From Liolophura sinensis (Eukaryota > Mollusca > Polyplacophora > Chitonida > Chitonidae), in contig NC_088298.1 in NCBI RefSeq assembly GCF_032854445.1, positions 19,737,976 to 19,801,975 of the forward strand: 64,000 bases of DNA, read 5' to 3'. Shown here in pieces: positions 1-11,700 of the stretch. Position 1 is the first letter of the stretch. Each line of letters opens with the position of its first letter. The notes under the pieces are model-generated. The model had not been told where the DNA came from. It worked only from the letters and a program-made list of their open reading frames with translations, and did not search any database. A program made the translations under genes and the position numbers.

Positions 1-147
1 CGTCTGACATACATTACATGTAAATTGTACTGGGGGATGACTAATCAGAAAGCATATTAAAAAAAATAAAAATAAAAAAGCAGGACTTGCTAACCAAACC
101 AGTGCTAAACACTGTGACGTCTGACATACATTACATGTAAATTGTAT
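1..147. repeat. Direct repeat, period 117 bp, at window edge
   Basis: About 29 bases beginning CGTCTGACATACATTACATG occur at 1 and again at 118. The window may begin inside a 117-bp tandem array. Confidence 0.7.
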
Positions 148-1654
148 CATTTATACATGAATAAAATATTTGTCAAAATACAAATTCTGATTCAGGGGCA
201 CTAAGTAAACATTTCTGACATTGATAAAAAATATTCCTATTGTAAAGAGGTCAGGGTTTCTGGAAGTTTTCAACCTGTAAAGCTTTATTTTTTTCTGTGG
301 AATTTATGCATACAGTTATTATGAAAATGACACTAAAATGATTGGTTTGTGTCGCTGAAGATGTAAGCGGTAGGGTCACCACTAAGTCATGTAGCCTAGT
401 TCCTACACTTTTTCACACATAAAACAGGAACTTTCAATGCAATTCATGCACTTCTTTTTTAATATAGGAAGTAAAAACTACATTGGTTGGATTGGCCAAT
501 TTTCAGGGCTTCACTGGTAATATTGGCTATCATAGACTTACCCGGTTCAGATGCCATGCAAGTAAACATATTACATTTTTGTTTTTGATCGCTGTTTTTT
601 TGTTTTAATAGTAAGCTTGTAAAAACTGTGCATGTTATTGCTCTACATCCTGATAGATCTTTAAGAATGTTATCAAATATTGGTTGGACAGGTTAAAGAT
701 ATAGGGTAATGGAGAAATATCAAATACATGTACATATGTACTAAAGAAAACTTCAAACAAACAAAATTTTCATTTTCTTTATTTCTCCATATAACCGTAA
801 TCATCTTAGATTTAGTTTTCATGAATGATGTGGTGGTGTATTTTAGTTACATGTAGTTAAAAGCCAGTGCATGTCTGAACTATTTTACGCCCCTGATTGT
901 CTACAAAAAAAAATAAACCAGACATTTGTCAGCAGACGTGTAGAAGGATTGTAGCTTTGGGCTTTTCATACCAGTTAAAATTTTTGTTTTTCAAGCAACA
1001 TGAGTCTTATGTCTATGTTGGCGGAGGGTACAACAATAAAACTGATAAATCACCTAATTTGTGGGAAATGTGAACTACCCCAGCAGTTGTTCCTGTCAAA
1101 GACATACATAATTATTTACTTGATCGGAAAAGCCTTGAAAACCTGAAAAATCACCAAAAAAAATCCATTAAGATCAAACAAAATAGAGAGATGGATTTTG
1201 AGCGAAATTTTCATTCCAGTTTTGTATTTTTCTGTGTCTGCTCACCCATAAAGTTCAAAATGAAATTGGTATTCCCTTTACACTTGTTATATCATACTGA
1301 TATTCTCTGTGTCACTTGAGATGTGTCAGCTGAGCTTAGATACATACACATGGACTCCAAAGTATAGGTTATTTTCCTCACCCTTCTGAACTTTGACCTA
1401 CATGTAATTACAAAGACAGACATATCCAAGTGATAAATCAGAGTGCCTTTTTCAAGTTTGTACCTTTATACGTTTGTATAGTATAGTATACAGTTGTACA
1501 TATGCATAAAGATGGAAAACAAAAACTTAGGCACTTTTTATCTAGACAAATTAATACATGCAATGGTCTTAAAATGTTATTTTGATGTTGGTGTACATTT
1601 TTACAGTAAAACATCACCGTGCATGTGCCTTCAAAAATCAAAAAACTCATTTCA
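148..1654. other. Noncoding AT-rich stretch, no gene seen
   Basis: No conserved reading frame. It contains remnants of an old dispersed repeat (about 465-550, motif ACATTGGTTGGATTGG) that reappears near 13615 and 16990. Confidence 0.5.
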
Positions 1655-2095
1655 GTAAGATCAGTAGAACCCTCAGAGAATATGTACCAGTAAGATCACT
1701 AGAACCCTCAGAAAGATCAATAGAACCCTCAGAATACTTAGCAGTAAGATCAGTAGAACCCCCAGAAAGATCAAAAGAACCCTCAGAATACTTAACAGTA
1801 AGATCAGTAGAACCCCCAGAAAGATCAAAAGAACCCTCAGAATACTTAGCAGTAAGATCAGTAGAGCCCTCAGAGAATATGTACCAGTAAGATCACTAGA
1901 ACCCTCAGAAAGATCAAAAGAACCCTCAGAATACTTAACTGTAAGATAAGTAGAACCCCCAGAAAGATCAAAAGAACCCTCAGAATACTTAACAGTAAGA
2001 TCAGTAGAACTCTCAGAATACTTACCAGTAAAATCAGTAGAACTCTCAGAATACTTGTCAGTAAGATCACTAGAACCCTCAGAATCAGACAGAAT
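1655..2095. repeat. Minisatellite, interleaved 32/54-bp units (AGATCAGTAGAACCCTCAGA)
   Basis: Repeated AGATCAGTAGAACC and AGAAAGATCAAAAGAACC blocks separated by AGAATACTTA. Long open frames on both strands here are products of the repeat and not genes. Confidence 0.9.
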
Positions 2096-2376
2096 GAATG
2101 ACTAAACTCATGGGCAAGACAGTAAGTCAGTAATTTAAAAGAAAAGCATTTTATGTTTAAATTGAATCCCACTTTCCCATTTGCACAGATTGATATTTTC
2201 ATGCCTAGTTGCGGGTTTAAAGCAGGTTTACTTTTCATTCCCTGTGCATGTAAATAGACAGGGATCAATCTCAGTAAAAAAAAGTGCATTTTTAAAGGCA
2301 AATATATCCCATAAAATATTACTGTATTGCTTGAAGGGGTATGGAATCAATGCTGATTGACTGACAGTGTCCTGGG

Positions 2377-2963
2377 TTAACGGAGAAGAAGTCATGAAAA
2401 TGATGCCAAAATCAGATGAAAGAGCATCAAAACTAATTTGTAAATATGGTCTTCAATATTTTTTTTGGATTTTTTTTTTTCAAGAGAAAATGGTATTTGA
2501 AAATATTTTTGTATCTTGGGTATTTGGGACCAACTTTTGGTATTCATCGTTGAAAAATAATGTTCAAGGATGTGATGCTTGTTTAATAAATTTATTTGAA
2601 TGTAAATTTGTTGTTTATATCGAAACATATGCATTTAACCTAAATTATGATAATATTTATCAACTTATTAAAAATATAAATATGATCGATATTGAGGTTT
2701 AATACATTTCTTAGCTGAAAAGAACAAATTCTAGTGAAAAATCTGTATTAAGCCTGTGTTACATCCTCATTTATGACATTATTAAACGAAGACCATAAAT
2801 ACTAAAAGGTAGTCCCAATTACCCACCATACAAAAATTATTTTCCAGTGTCGTTTTCTCCTTTAGGAAAAATCTTAGAAAAAATATTGAAAACCACATTT
2901 AGGAATAACTTTGCGCACTGTTTCATCTGATTTTTGTCATTTTTATGTTTTCTCCACCTTTAA
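2377..2963. mobile_element. TTAA-bounded foldback (MITE-like) element, copy 1
   Basis: Long imperfect inverted repeats (arms of at least 170 bp) start TTAACGGAGAAGAAGTCATG and end in a sequence closing CTCCACCTTTAA. There is no transposase frame. It shares its interior with copies at 15474, 56479 and 60080. TTAA at both ends suggests a piggyBac-type target duplication. Confidence 0.8.
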
Positions 2964-3176
2964 ATTTTGCAGGCTTGGTCAAGCTTGAATAAATGCACCA
3001 TACCTAAAATTCAGCTCAGTCAAGGAATAGCCTGGACTTGTTTCTCTCTCTCTCTCTCTCTGTCTCACACTAGCCAATCATCAATGATTCTGAATCCCTT
3101 TAAGCTTACATTCTTCCCGTAGGATATCCTCCTACCTTCCAAAGAAGCCTTTAAACACCATCCTTTCCTCCCACCA

Positions 3177-3241
3177 TAATGTCATAGTCATTTGACTGAA
3201 AAACTGTTAAGTACGACGTTAAACCCAAGCACTCGCTCGCT
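3177..3241 (+). mobile_element. SINE-A tail fragment
   Basis: Reverse complement of the shared tail (AACAATTTTTCAGTCATATG and GAGTGAGTG motifs), seen as ACTGTTAAGTACGACGTTAA then CACTCGCTCGCTCACTC. Confidence 0.75.
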
Positions 3242-3244
3242 CAC

Positions 3245-3328
3245 TCCCACCATAATGCTGGCCGCCATTGTATAATTAAAATATTCTTGAGTACGGCATA
3301 AAACACCAATTAAATAAATATATAAATA
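3245..3328 (+). mobile_element. V-type SINE, 3' fragment
   Basis: CCACCATAATGCTGGCCGCC, then ATTCTTGAGTACGGCATAAA and AATAAATA-type terminal repeats. Confidence 0.8.
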
Positions 3329-3833
3329 ATTCAGAACACCTTCCAAAGTACAGTAGAGTTATCAGAATTTAGTGAAGTGTGCAGATTAGTCATGAATGAA
3401 ACTTATTTACCGATTACTAAGGTTTATGCACATCAACAACTCCGAACAGAGCTTTAAACACATTAACAACCTGTATATAACTTAAACATTGTTTCCTTTT
3501 CTTTCCCATCAATACCCGTACATGTCACATATATGTATGTTCTATCACACCCTATCAGTAGCACGTGTATCAATCGTCTCATCTTAAGAGATGTAGTGGT
3601 AGCAGATGAATAATGTATTATCTCTCTTCCTAAATAAATGATATTTCCAAAAGGAATATTAATAAACTGTTTACTTTTAATTATTTTTTATTGATTGCAC
3701 ATTGGCTGTAGCCGAATCAGCTGCATTATAACTGTTTACCACACTTTTGATCGCTGAACAGTGAAGCATGGTTAGTCTGTTTCTAACAGAAAGAGAGATT
3801 TTTTGTTTTAAGCTGGATGAATTATCCTGCTTA

Positions 3834-4072
3834 TTTATTTATGCATTTATTTATTTGATTGGTGTTTTACGCTGTACTCCAGAACATTACACTTATACGA
3901 CGGCGGCCAGCATTATGGTGGGAGGAAACTGGCAGAGTCATGAAGATTAAAGAGCCAGCTGCCCCAACACTTACCTGTTCAGTGACCGGTTCATTGGATC
4001 GGTGTTTTACGCCTTACTCAAGAATATTTCACTTATACAACGGCGGCCAGCATTATGGTGGGTGGAGACTGT
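3834..4072 (-). mobile_element. Two V-type SINE tail fragments in tandem
   Basis: GGTGTTTTACGC(T/C) followed by CGGCGGCCAGCATTATGGTG occurs at 3858 and again at 3998. Both copies are truncated. Confidence 0.8.
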
Positions 4073-4579
4073 CCTGCTTATTCAAGGTTTCCCTATACAT
4101 GTTACATCTACACCATCACATACTAGACTATTACATGTACATGTACAACACTTACACATGTATGTTGTATACCAAAATTGAAATTTCAGGTAAATTTGTG
4201 ATTGCATGTAGCTTTTGCGGAACGCAGTTATTATGAAAATGGCACTAAAAATGAATAGTCTGTGTCATCTTTACACCCTATAGTTCTCTGAGAATGCTTC
4301 AAAATGTTGGTTGTAGAGGCGATTGAAGGGTTAGGTTATGTGCATACATGTACAAATTGTTGAGAGGTCTTCATCTCTGGAAATCTAGCCGATTGTTATG
4401 CAGATGTAACCAGTTGGTATGATTAGGTTTACATCGCACTTCTATGTACATATCATTCAGGAAAAATATGCTACTTCTAGGTATGTGCCCATGTTATAAT
4501 CTTGCATTGCAACATTGACAAGATGCTGGTTACAAGTGGTATACTGACCAGGGGAGACTACTCTTAATGCATTCTTCTC

Positions 4580-4620
<41 letters not shown>

Positions 4621-5310
4621 GGACAAAATAAATTGCAACATGTCTAAGTACATGCAAATGTACTGAGATTTTTTAGTGGCCTCATCCCTCAAAACACACT
4701 TATTTCTATTCCCCACAGTAATTTCTTGTCACATGTTTTATCCAAGGACGACAAAAATTTATTTGTGTTTGTATGGAGATATACATGTATTTTTAGAATC
4801 TGCATCTCCAATTTTCAAAGTTGATATGATTGCACTCGGGCTTTTCCCAGGTGTTATTAACTTTTTTTTTTTTTTTTTTTCTTGAGATAGATTTCAGAGA
4901 TAGCACTGCATAAAGTAAAAAATGTCAGCACGTTTTTATTAACCTGTCTATGCTGTGAAATCAGTGTTTTTTTTTAGGAAAGAACAGACATTTTGACATG
5001 GTACAGTTGAAGAAAAGTCTAGTACTGCACGTGTGGCCAAAATTTGATCCGAAAATAAGCAATTTTAGAGGCAAAAAAATATTACTTTTTGGGATGAAAT
5101 TTACATTTACTGGATATCATTTTACATGTATAACCATATTTTCCAAAGAATTGGTAAAACAATCTTGTTAGGTTAACAGAATGATTGAGGTACTTGGCAG
5201 TGGCCTGTGTGGATGAGGGGGGGAGGGATTGATTTGCATCGGATGAAGAAGACGTGACATGTACATCTATCAACATGTTTTGGCAAGTTCACGAATGCCT
5301 TTGTATGAGT
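4073..5310. other. Noncoding stretch with long poly-T tracts
   Basis: A run of 35 T lies at about 4582-4616 and another long T run at 4862-4880. No supported gene. Confidence 0.5.
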
Positions 5311-5412
5311 AAAGTGTTGTTAGGTACGGCGTAAAACACCAATCAAATAAATACATAAATCATCTGGTTGCTGTTGCTTGTGGTAAAAGTGTGAAGCATA
5401 TGTGTAAGTGAA

Positions 5413-5662
5413 AGGGGGCCTCTGTGGTCGAGGAGCGCTAGCATGTCTGCGCAGCGCAATGACCCAGGAGCCTCTCAACAATGCTTCGCTGTGAGTTCAA
5501 GTCCAGCTCATGCTGGCTTCCTCTTCGGCTGTACATGGGAATGTCTACCAGCAACCTGTGGATGGTCATGAGTTTCACCCGGGGCTCTGCCCCGTTTCCT
5601 CCCACTATCATGCATAATGAAGTATTTTTGAGTACGACGTAAAACACCAATAATTTATTTTA
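5413..5662 (+). mobile_element. V-type SINE, near full length
   Basis: tRNA-like head with B-box-like GAGTTCAAGTCC, body CTCATGCTGGCTTCCTCTTC, the hairpin-like CCCGGGGCTCTGCCCCG region, and tail GAGTACGACGTAAAACACC. A tail fragment of the same family lies just upstream (5318-5358). Confidence 0.85.
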
Positions 5663-6106
5663 TTCTGAGCAAACTTGTACGCGTTACCAAATCGATAGAG
5701 GGGTACCTGGTATTGTACACGTGTATGTGTATTGTACACAAGTTTGGGCATAATACTGAACAAGACTATGCAGATCTTGAGGTGACAAAGTACTTTAGCT
5801 GTATTGTACCTGTCAGTGTCTATAAATGGGTCAATTTGAGATCCGTGTAGAAGTCGGTCAGAAAGAAAAACAACAAAAGAACACACCATCAGTACCTTGT
5901 CAAGTGTGTTTGCATTAATTTACATTACCTGTGGAGGTAATCGGAGACCAGTTTGTCTACCTGTACCAGTGGAGGTAATTCTAGCCCAGTTTATCTACAT
6001 GAAGAAGGTACCAGGAATCTTCATCAGCCTCCGCACTCTGACTAATGAACTGGAACTGGGTTACCATATTATATTCAGAGTAGCCTATTCTGTAGGTATT
6101 TGTTTA

Positions 6107-6285
6107 TTTTAGTATTACGCCATACTCAAGAATATTTCACGTTTTCAACATAAACCAGCATTATGGTGGGATGGAACTGGGCAGAGGAGGTGGGGGGGGG
6201 GGGACTCACGACCATCGGAAGGCTGCTAGAAGACCTCCGCACGTGTGGCCGGAGAAGAAACCAGCATGAGCATAGACTTGATCTT
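6107..6285 (-). mobile_element. V-type SINE, truncated
   Basis: TACTCAAGAATATTTCAC, CAGCATTATGGTGGGA, a poly-G expansion at 6192-6202, then GAAACCAGCATGAGC. The tRNA head is missing or decayed. Confidence 0.8.
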
Positions 6286-6649
6286 GATTGCTCTTAGGTC
6301 ATTGCATCGTGCAGTGATACTAACATATCTACATATACATGGCTCCTAGTGGTATTTGTGCATTAATATTATTAATTAATTTATTTTATTAATAATCATT
6401 ATTGATATGGCTGTGATATTACAGATGTGGTGTTTAAAAAGTTTTAATCATTCATTCGTCTCTAATGTCACCGTGGATTCCTTTTATGGTTTGAATCTGC
6501 TGATTTACGCAGTAGTATTAAGTATCAGTTTTCACTACAAATCCAGGACCGATGAAGCACTCAAACATGAGATGGACTGCAAGCAAACTGCTGATGGTCA
6601 CAGGTTTTGTCCAGAGCCTGCAGAATTCTTCAGAATAGGCATTCCGTCT

Positions 6650-6779
6650 GCCACCAACCTGCTGATGGCTGTGGCTTTCTTTCAGGCTCTTTCCGGTTTT
6701 CCTCCCACCATATTGCTGGCTGCCATAAAATTTTAAGTGAAACAGTGTAGCATAAAACATTTATGAAATCAAATAAATC
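6650..6779 (+). mobile_element. Degenerate V-type SINE 3' part
   Basis: CCTCCCACCATATTGCTGGC and AGTGTAGCATAAAACA match the V-type body and tail with many changes. Confidence 0.6.
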
Positions 6780-6982
6780 TGTTATTTAAGGCATTTTTCG
6801 TGTAAGGAGAGGTACTATGAGAGGTGTCCAGTTTGGTTTAAGTTTTTGGCCAATCATCAGGTTGACTTTTTTCCTGTGTTGAAAATCAAATAAATCAGTT
6901 ATTCAAGGCATTTTGAGTGTAAGGAGAGGTACTGTGAGAGGTGTCCAGTTTGGTTTAAGTTTTTGGCCAATCATCAGGTTGC
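6764..6982. repeat. Direct duplication of about 99 bp
   Basis: Copies at 6764-6862 and 6884-6982 share AAGGAGAGGTACT.TGAGAGG and GTTTTTGGCCAATCATCAGG with few mismatches. The upstream copy starts in the SINE tail. Confidence 0.85.
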
Positions 6983-8530
6983 AGTGGCCAGCCATAGTAC
7001 ACATCGGTACCGATTTGCATATCAAAGACCAAGGAAGTTTTTTTAGTTTTTTTTCCTTATACATGTAGCTGGACACTTCCCTCAGTTATTCACAGGGTTG
7101 CAATTGCCTCCCATAGAGCATGGATATTGCATATCAAAGATCTTTGTGGTAAAGTTGTTCACTAACTCCACACTGTGTCTTTCACCACCACAATGATTTA
7201 CAACTCCATAACAGATGAAGTCATAGTTGTGACAGTATTAAAATTTTGGTGTTACCTGTTTTTGTTGATTTAATGGCAAGACCTTAGCACTATATAATTA
7301 GAGGATAATGTCTGTGTATGGCAGTGTCAATCATTCTACTTTATTTTTTTGGTCCATATTTGAATGTATCATGTGACTTGAACATTATGCAGTTTTACAA
7401 GCTGCTCAATCAGACGAGCTACTGGTATCCTCTGAATGCCTTGTTGTAAAGTACATATAATTGTCAAATAACTCAAATGGAACAAAATGTGTTTAAAGGA
7501 ATTTGCTACAGTATATCATTTACCTTGCAGTTTGCCATGCCAACAATGAAACTGTACATGTAAATGTGATAAATGGCCTAAAATTTCCTCAAAAAAAGTG
7601 CTTTACTAGATGCCAGTACACCTCATGATACATTATTTCGGGTGCTTTAACCAGTATGATATCTTACCTAACATAGAAACCTCGAATCACCTTTCTGTGG
7701 TCAATAGAACTTTCAGAATGGGGTAAAATGCGCAACAGTTGTCAAAAAAAGGCCTTTTACCTTGTTCATAAAGTCAGTTTGTAGTATTTATAGTCCGCAG
7801 TGTCTTCCAACTAGAATTTCATTCAACATAGGAGCCTTTGTTAAAAACATGGAAAACTATGTTAAAATGCCCCAGGGATATACCCATTAATGAGGGGCAC
7901 TTGATGTATGCGGTCAAGCCAGGCCCCAAAGTCCCAAGGCCTTCTCAGAAATTAACCAGGTATGTGTAATTTGTTGATTGTGCGGGTCAGTGCCACAGAG
8001 AGAGTAGCTGATAATTGCTTGTAACCCTCGATGTGTGTAGGCCTTGGCAGCTTTTCTGGCTATGAACATTGTCAGTGCCCTGCTCAAAACTGTGAAAGCT
8101 CTGTGTTCACACCATTTCTCTATCACACTTACATGTAGGACAGTGTAGAGTGTATGTTCTCCCTGTCTCCCCAAGTGTTTTAACGCAGAAATCGAGCTAA
8201 TAACACTTGCTCGTATTTCATCTGTTAGCCAGATCTCATGTGCCAGCATACAGATGACAAAGTATACTCATATGGAACATAAAATATCTAAACTGTGCAA
8301 ATGAACAGGATTCCTCATTTAATTCCTTAGGGCACTTAGGTTTCTTCCAATCGCAGACCTTTCTCAAAATACACATACATGTATATATAAGTGACAATTC
8401 CATGAGTACAGTGCTAAACACCAATCAAGTTAATAAATTGATCACTGAACCTTAAAAAATATTTCAAAACAATTCTTAATTTCCATAAAAATTAGTCCAG
8501 AATGAACACGGGGCAAAATGTTCCACTTAT
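6983..8530. other. Noncoding stretch, no gene seen
   Basis: Only a V-type tail scrap at about 8400-8442 (AGTACAGTGCTAAACACCAA) is recognisable. Confidence 0.5.
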
Positions 8531-8548
8531 TCACTCGGGATCAAGAAC

Positions 8549-8747
8549 CGATCTTAGACTTCAGTCAAAATTTCAGTCACTATACCTGGTACATGTATGT
8601 CCCATTCCGTTATTTTAGTTGAATTTTGACTGAAGTTTTACAATAACTTACCCAGAATTTAAGTTGTTAAGCAATATTTTGACATTGTTGCATAAGAACT
8701 GACAACTTTTGCTTAAATCTAAAATTTTTTACTTAAGTCTAAGATCG
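8549..8747. repeat. Nested inverted repeat (foldback), 199 bp
   Basis: Outer arms CGATCTTAGACTT (8549-8561) and AAGTCTAAGATCG (8735-8747) are perfect complements. Inner arms at 8559-8575 and 8620-8635 (CTTCAGTCAAAATTTCA) pair with one mismatch. This may be a small foldback transposon. Confidence 0.75.
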
Positions 8748-11700
8748 CTTTGTGATCCGAAGGCGTGATCTAAGAACCAGTCAGGTACAGACACAAAAAT
8801 GAATACACAACCCTCTTTAATATGTTATTAATATGTTAATATGTTTTTATTGGAACCTAGATGAAAGATTTGGGGGTTGGGGGGGGGGGAGGGGCTTGAC
8901 TTTCCTTATAAATTTCTTTAAAATCCGTATATAATAGTAATATTTTTATTAATCAAAGGTAGCTCGGTCAGTTTACAATGATACTGTTCTTCCCCATGCA
9001 TTTCACAGAGAAAACAAATATATAGGAAACATGGATTCCAATCAAAAAATACATCAGTATATATAAGACAAGGTAAAGCATCATGTAGTTTGGAAAGAGA
9101 AGCTATATACATTCATACATACAAAAAGCAAGAACACAACCAATAAGGCTGTCCCTGCAACTGTCCCCGCAACTATCCCAACCAGCAGGAGAAGTAGAGA
9201 AGTGGGAGATGGCAATCTTTTTTATTAGCCAGAATAAAAAATGAATTCCTTACTATAAAACTGAGCCTATCTTTTGTGATGAGAGTCAGCTTACACCCAA
9301 CAAAGAAATTTTTAATGTTGGCCCAATGTGCTGCCATTGTGCTATTGGCCGGTTTCAAGAAGTACACCTAGCTTAATTTGCCCATAACCACTAATACAAC
9401 GTATGTTGTAGAGATATAAAGCGCACTTAGCTAAGGGTAATTAAACACGAAATAAGCTTCATGAAACCGTCCCCAGGTATGAAATGCGATCATTTTTCAA
9501 AGAAACGTTTACATGTATGTAATTGCAGATGCATAAATTTCTCTAGAGGCCGTGGGAGGTGAGCATATTGTTCCTCGGGTAAAATTACACAGGCGATAAT
9601 TTGCGGGACAAATAATAGATCCTGCCCTCAACAGATGCGTACATGTTCCATGCTGTGCAATTAAATGTCATCATTTTTCATCAGATTCATCTTCAGTTGA
9701 AAAACATAATTGCCTTTTCTAATATTTCTGGATTGTGTACATGTAGTTTTCATGAGGAAGATTGATATATGTGTTTCTGGAGTGCATGAATATTGGGATT
9801 TTCACTCGCCTGGAGTTCACGTAGATGTGAAATAGATATATGAACTCAGCATGACAACATACAGGAACTGATGTCTCAGATATATGATGTAAGTCCCACC
9901 CGCCAAACTGCGGCCTGGAGATTTGATTGGTTCCCACAATGCTCAGGGTAACGTGACTGGCACAGGGACCATCTGTTGACCCAGTTCATTATCATATCTA
10001 CCTGGCATCGAGCTACTGTGTTTGTACTTGTGCATTGTGCACTTATATATATATATATATATAACACATATACACATGTAGGTGCAGCTGTATGCAGCCA
10101 GACATCAGCGGTGTGCATCTGCATAGAGCGCACAGTATTGACCTTAGAGGGACAGGAGCTGTGGATTTGAGAGTTTCACAGTGGGTTTTCAGTCAGTGGC
10201 CCAAAGCTGGACGTTTATGTGTACTATGCTATTGCCCGAGAAGTCTACCGTGTTATTAGGAGAGTTGAGCAACAGCAACACGCATATTCTAGCTGTATAG
10301 GAGGAACTCTACTATTTTATCGAGTTCAGTTTTACAAGAGAACAAACTGTCAGAGAGCTCAGAATCCTGTGTTGTTGGATTCAGCTTATCGAGCGAAACG
10401 TACATTTTCGTGGTGAATAGACTGACTGATTTGGACCAAGTACAGTGAGACGAGAAGTGCCATACTTAACACCCAGGGGTTGGATAGTCGCAGGATTAGA
10501 AGTGGGATTCACTTTTCGTGTAGAAACTTGATGCCGTGTAGAAAGAGAGAGCACTGTAATACTTTATGCAAATTGGTAAATGGATATTGTAAAATTCATT
10601 TGAGTAGTGTGAAATTGGCCAGTGAAATTGCAGATTGTGCACAACAGTAAGGAGCTTGGATTTTCTGAAACACTACCAGTGATCTGTTTGATGTGATGAA
10701 TTATTTCCAGAGGCTGAGACAAGGCACTGGTTCCACAGACATTGGTCAAGAGATCATTGGGACTGGATTGAGAGGACAAATATCATAGACACAGAACACT
10801 GTTGGAGTGCTTGATATTAAAGTGTTAGACTTCCTCAAGAGCTATTGATCGTCCCATTTATAGGGCAAGATTGAACATTCTTTTGTCAGACCATACACAG
10901 ATGTTAAGAAAGGAATGTCCTTATGGCGTCCTGGCTTCCTAGAGCTGTTGTGAGCCGGACAACAGAATTGAAGCATTGAGGCAGATTTGGATTGAGAGAG
11001 CTTTTACATTTACAAGAAGTCTTCACATTGTAGAACCCTGCCGGAAGGCGTAAAATTCTACATCTGTAGAATTAAAGGTTAACGAAACCGCGATCATATC
11101 AGGGGACTTGATCAGGCATGGATTTCTTCTTTTGAAGCGAAGCCAGTTTGTGTGTGTTGAGCAATATATTAATGGATGTTGGCCAAGGCCAAAACAAAGT
11201 AGGGTTGTAGGTATCCACATTCGGAGAATCCAGTTTTCTTCCATATCAAAGTAGTTACTAGGGACTGGCATACAAGTACGTGTATGTGGTATGGATGAAG
11301 ATGCTTTTGGGAAAATTTAAGCATAGAGCTGTGACAATGTTGCTGGTAGCTGTCTCAAACTAAGCCTTAATTGCCTTCACTGTGCTATTTATCACTGGAG
11401 TCTCTAAGGAGACACAGGTGCTTGCTATTTCAGCCATGCTCTTATCATGAACGCTCTTTCAGTTTATGCAGACAGCATCTACTAAACTGTCTGTCTGCCG
11501 AAAGATTTGTCTGACTTCTTCACTGCCAAACTGACGATTGACTGTAACAATAGATACTGGTGCTATTCACAGCAAACCAGCAGAGTGTGGAGTTGGACTG
11601 AGCAGTGGCTTTATGTTTGACAGTGTCTTTATTTTTTTTTTTTGTCCTTGACCACCCAACAACCACCTCTCTCTTTCTTTATTTTTTTTTTGACACCTTC

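Larger units (their letters stand above)
2964..3830. other. Noncoding stretch with SINE-tail fragments and a (TC)n microsatellite
   Basis: A (TC)n run lies at about 3041-3061. 3177-3241 is a + strand SINE-A tail fragment abutting a V-type tail fragment at 3245-3328. The remainder shows nothing recognisable. Confidence 0.55.

Noticed and set aside
1582-2301. Repetitive open frames (Ser/Pro/Glu-rich on +, Leu-rich on -)
   Set aside because: Minisatellite artefacts on both strands with no start context or homology.
6407-6736. 109-codon + strand frame
   Set aside because: Its C-terminal half is translated V-type SINE; the rest has no recognisable domain.
10219-10416. 65-codon frame near a TA-rich stretch, possible first exon of a gene
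   Set aside because: No recognisable domain, and the peptide does not match the expected short phosphatase N-terminus.
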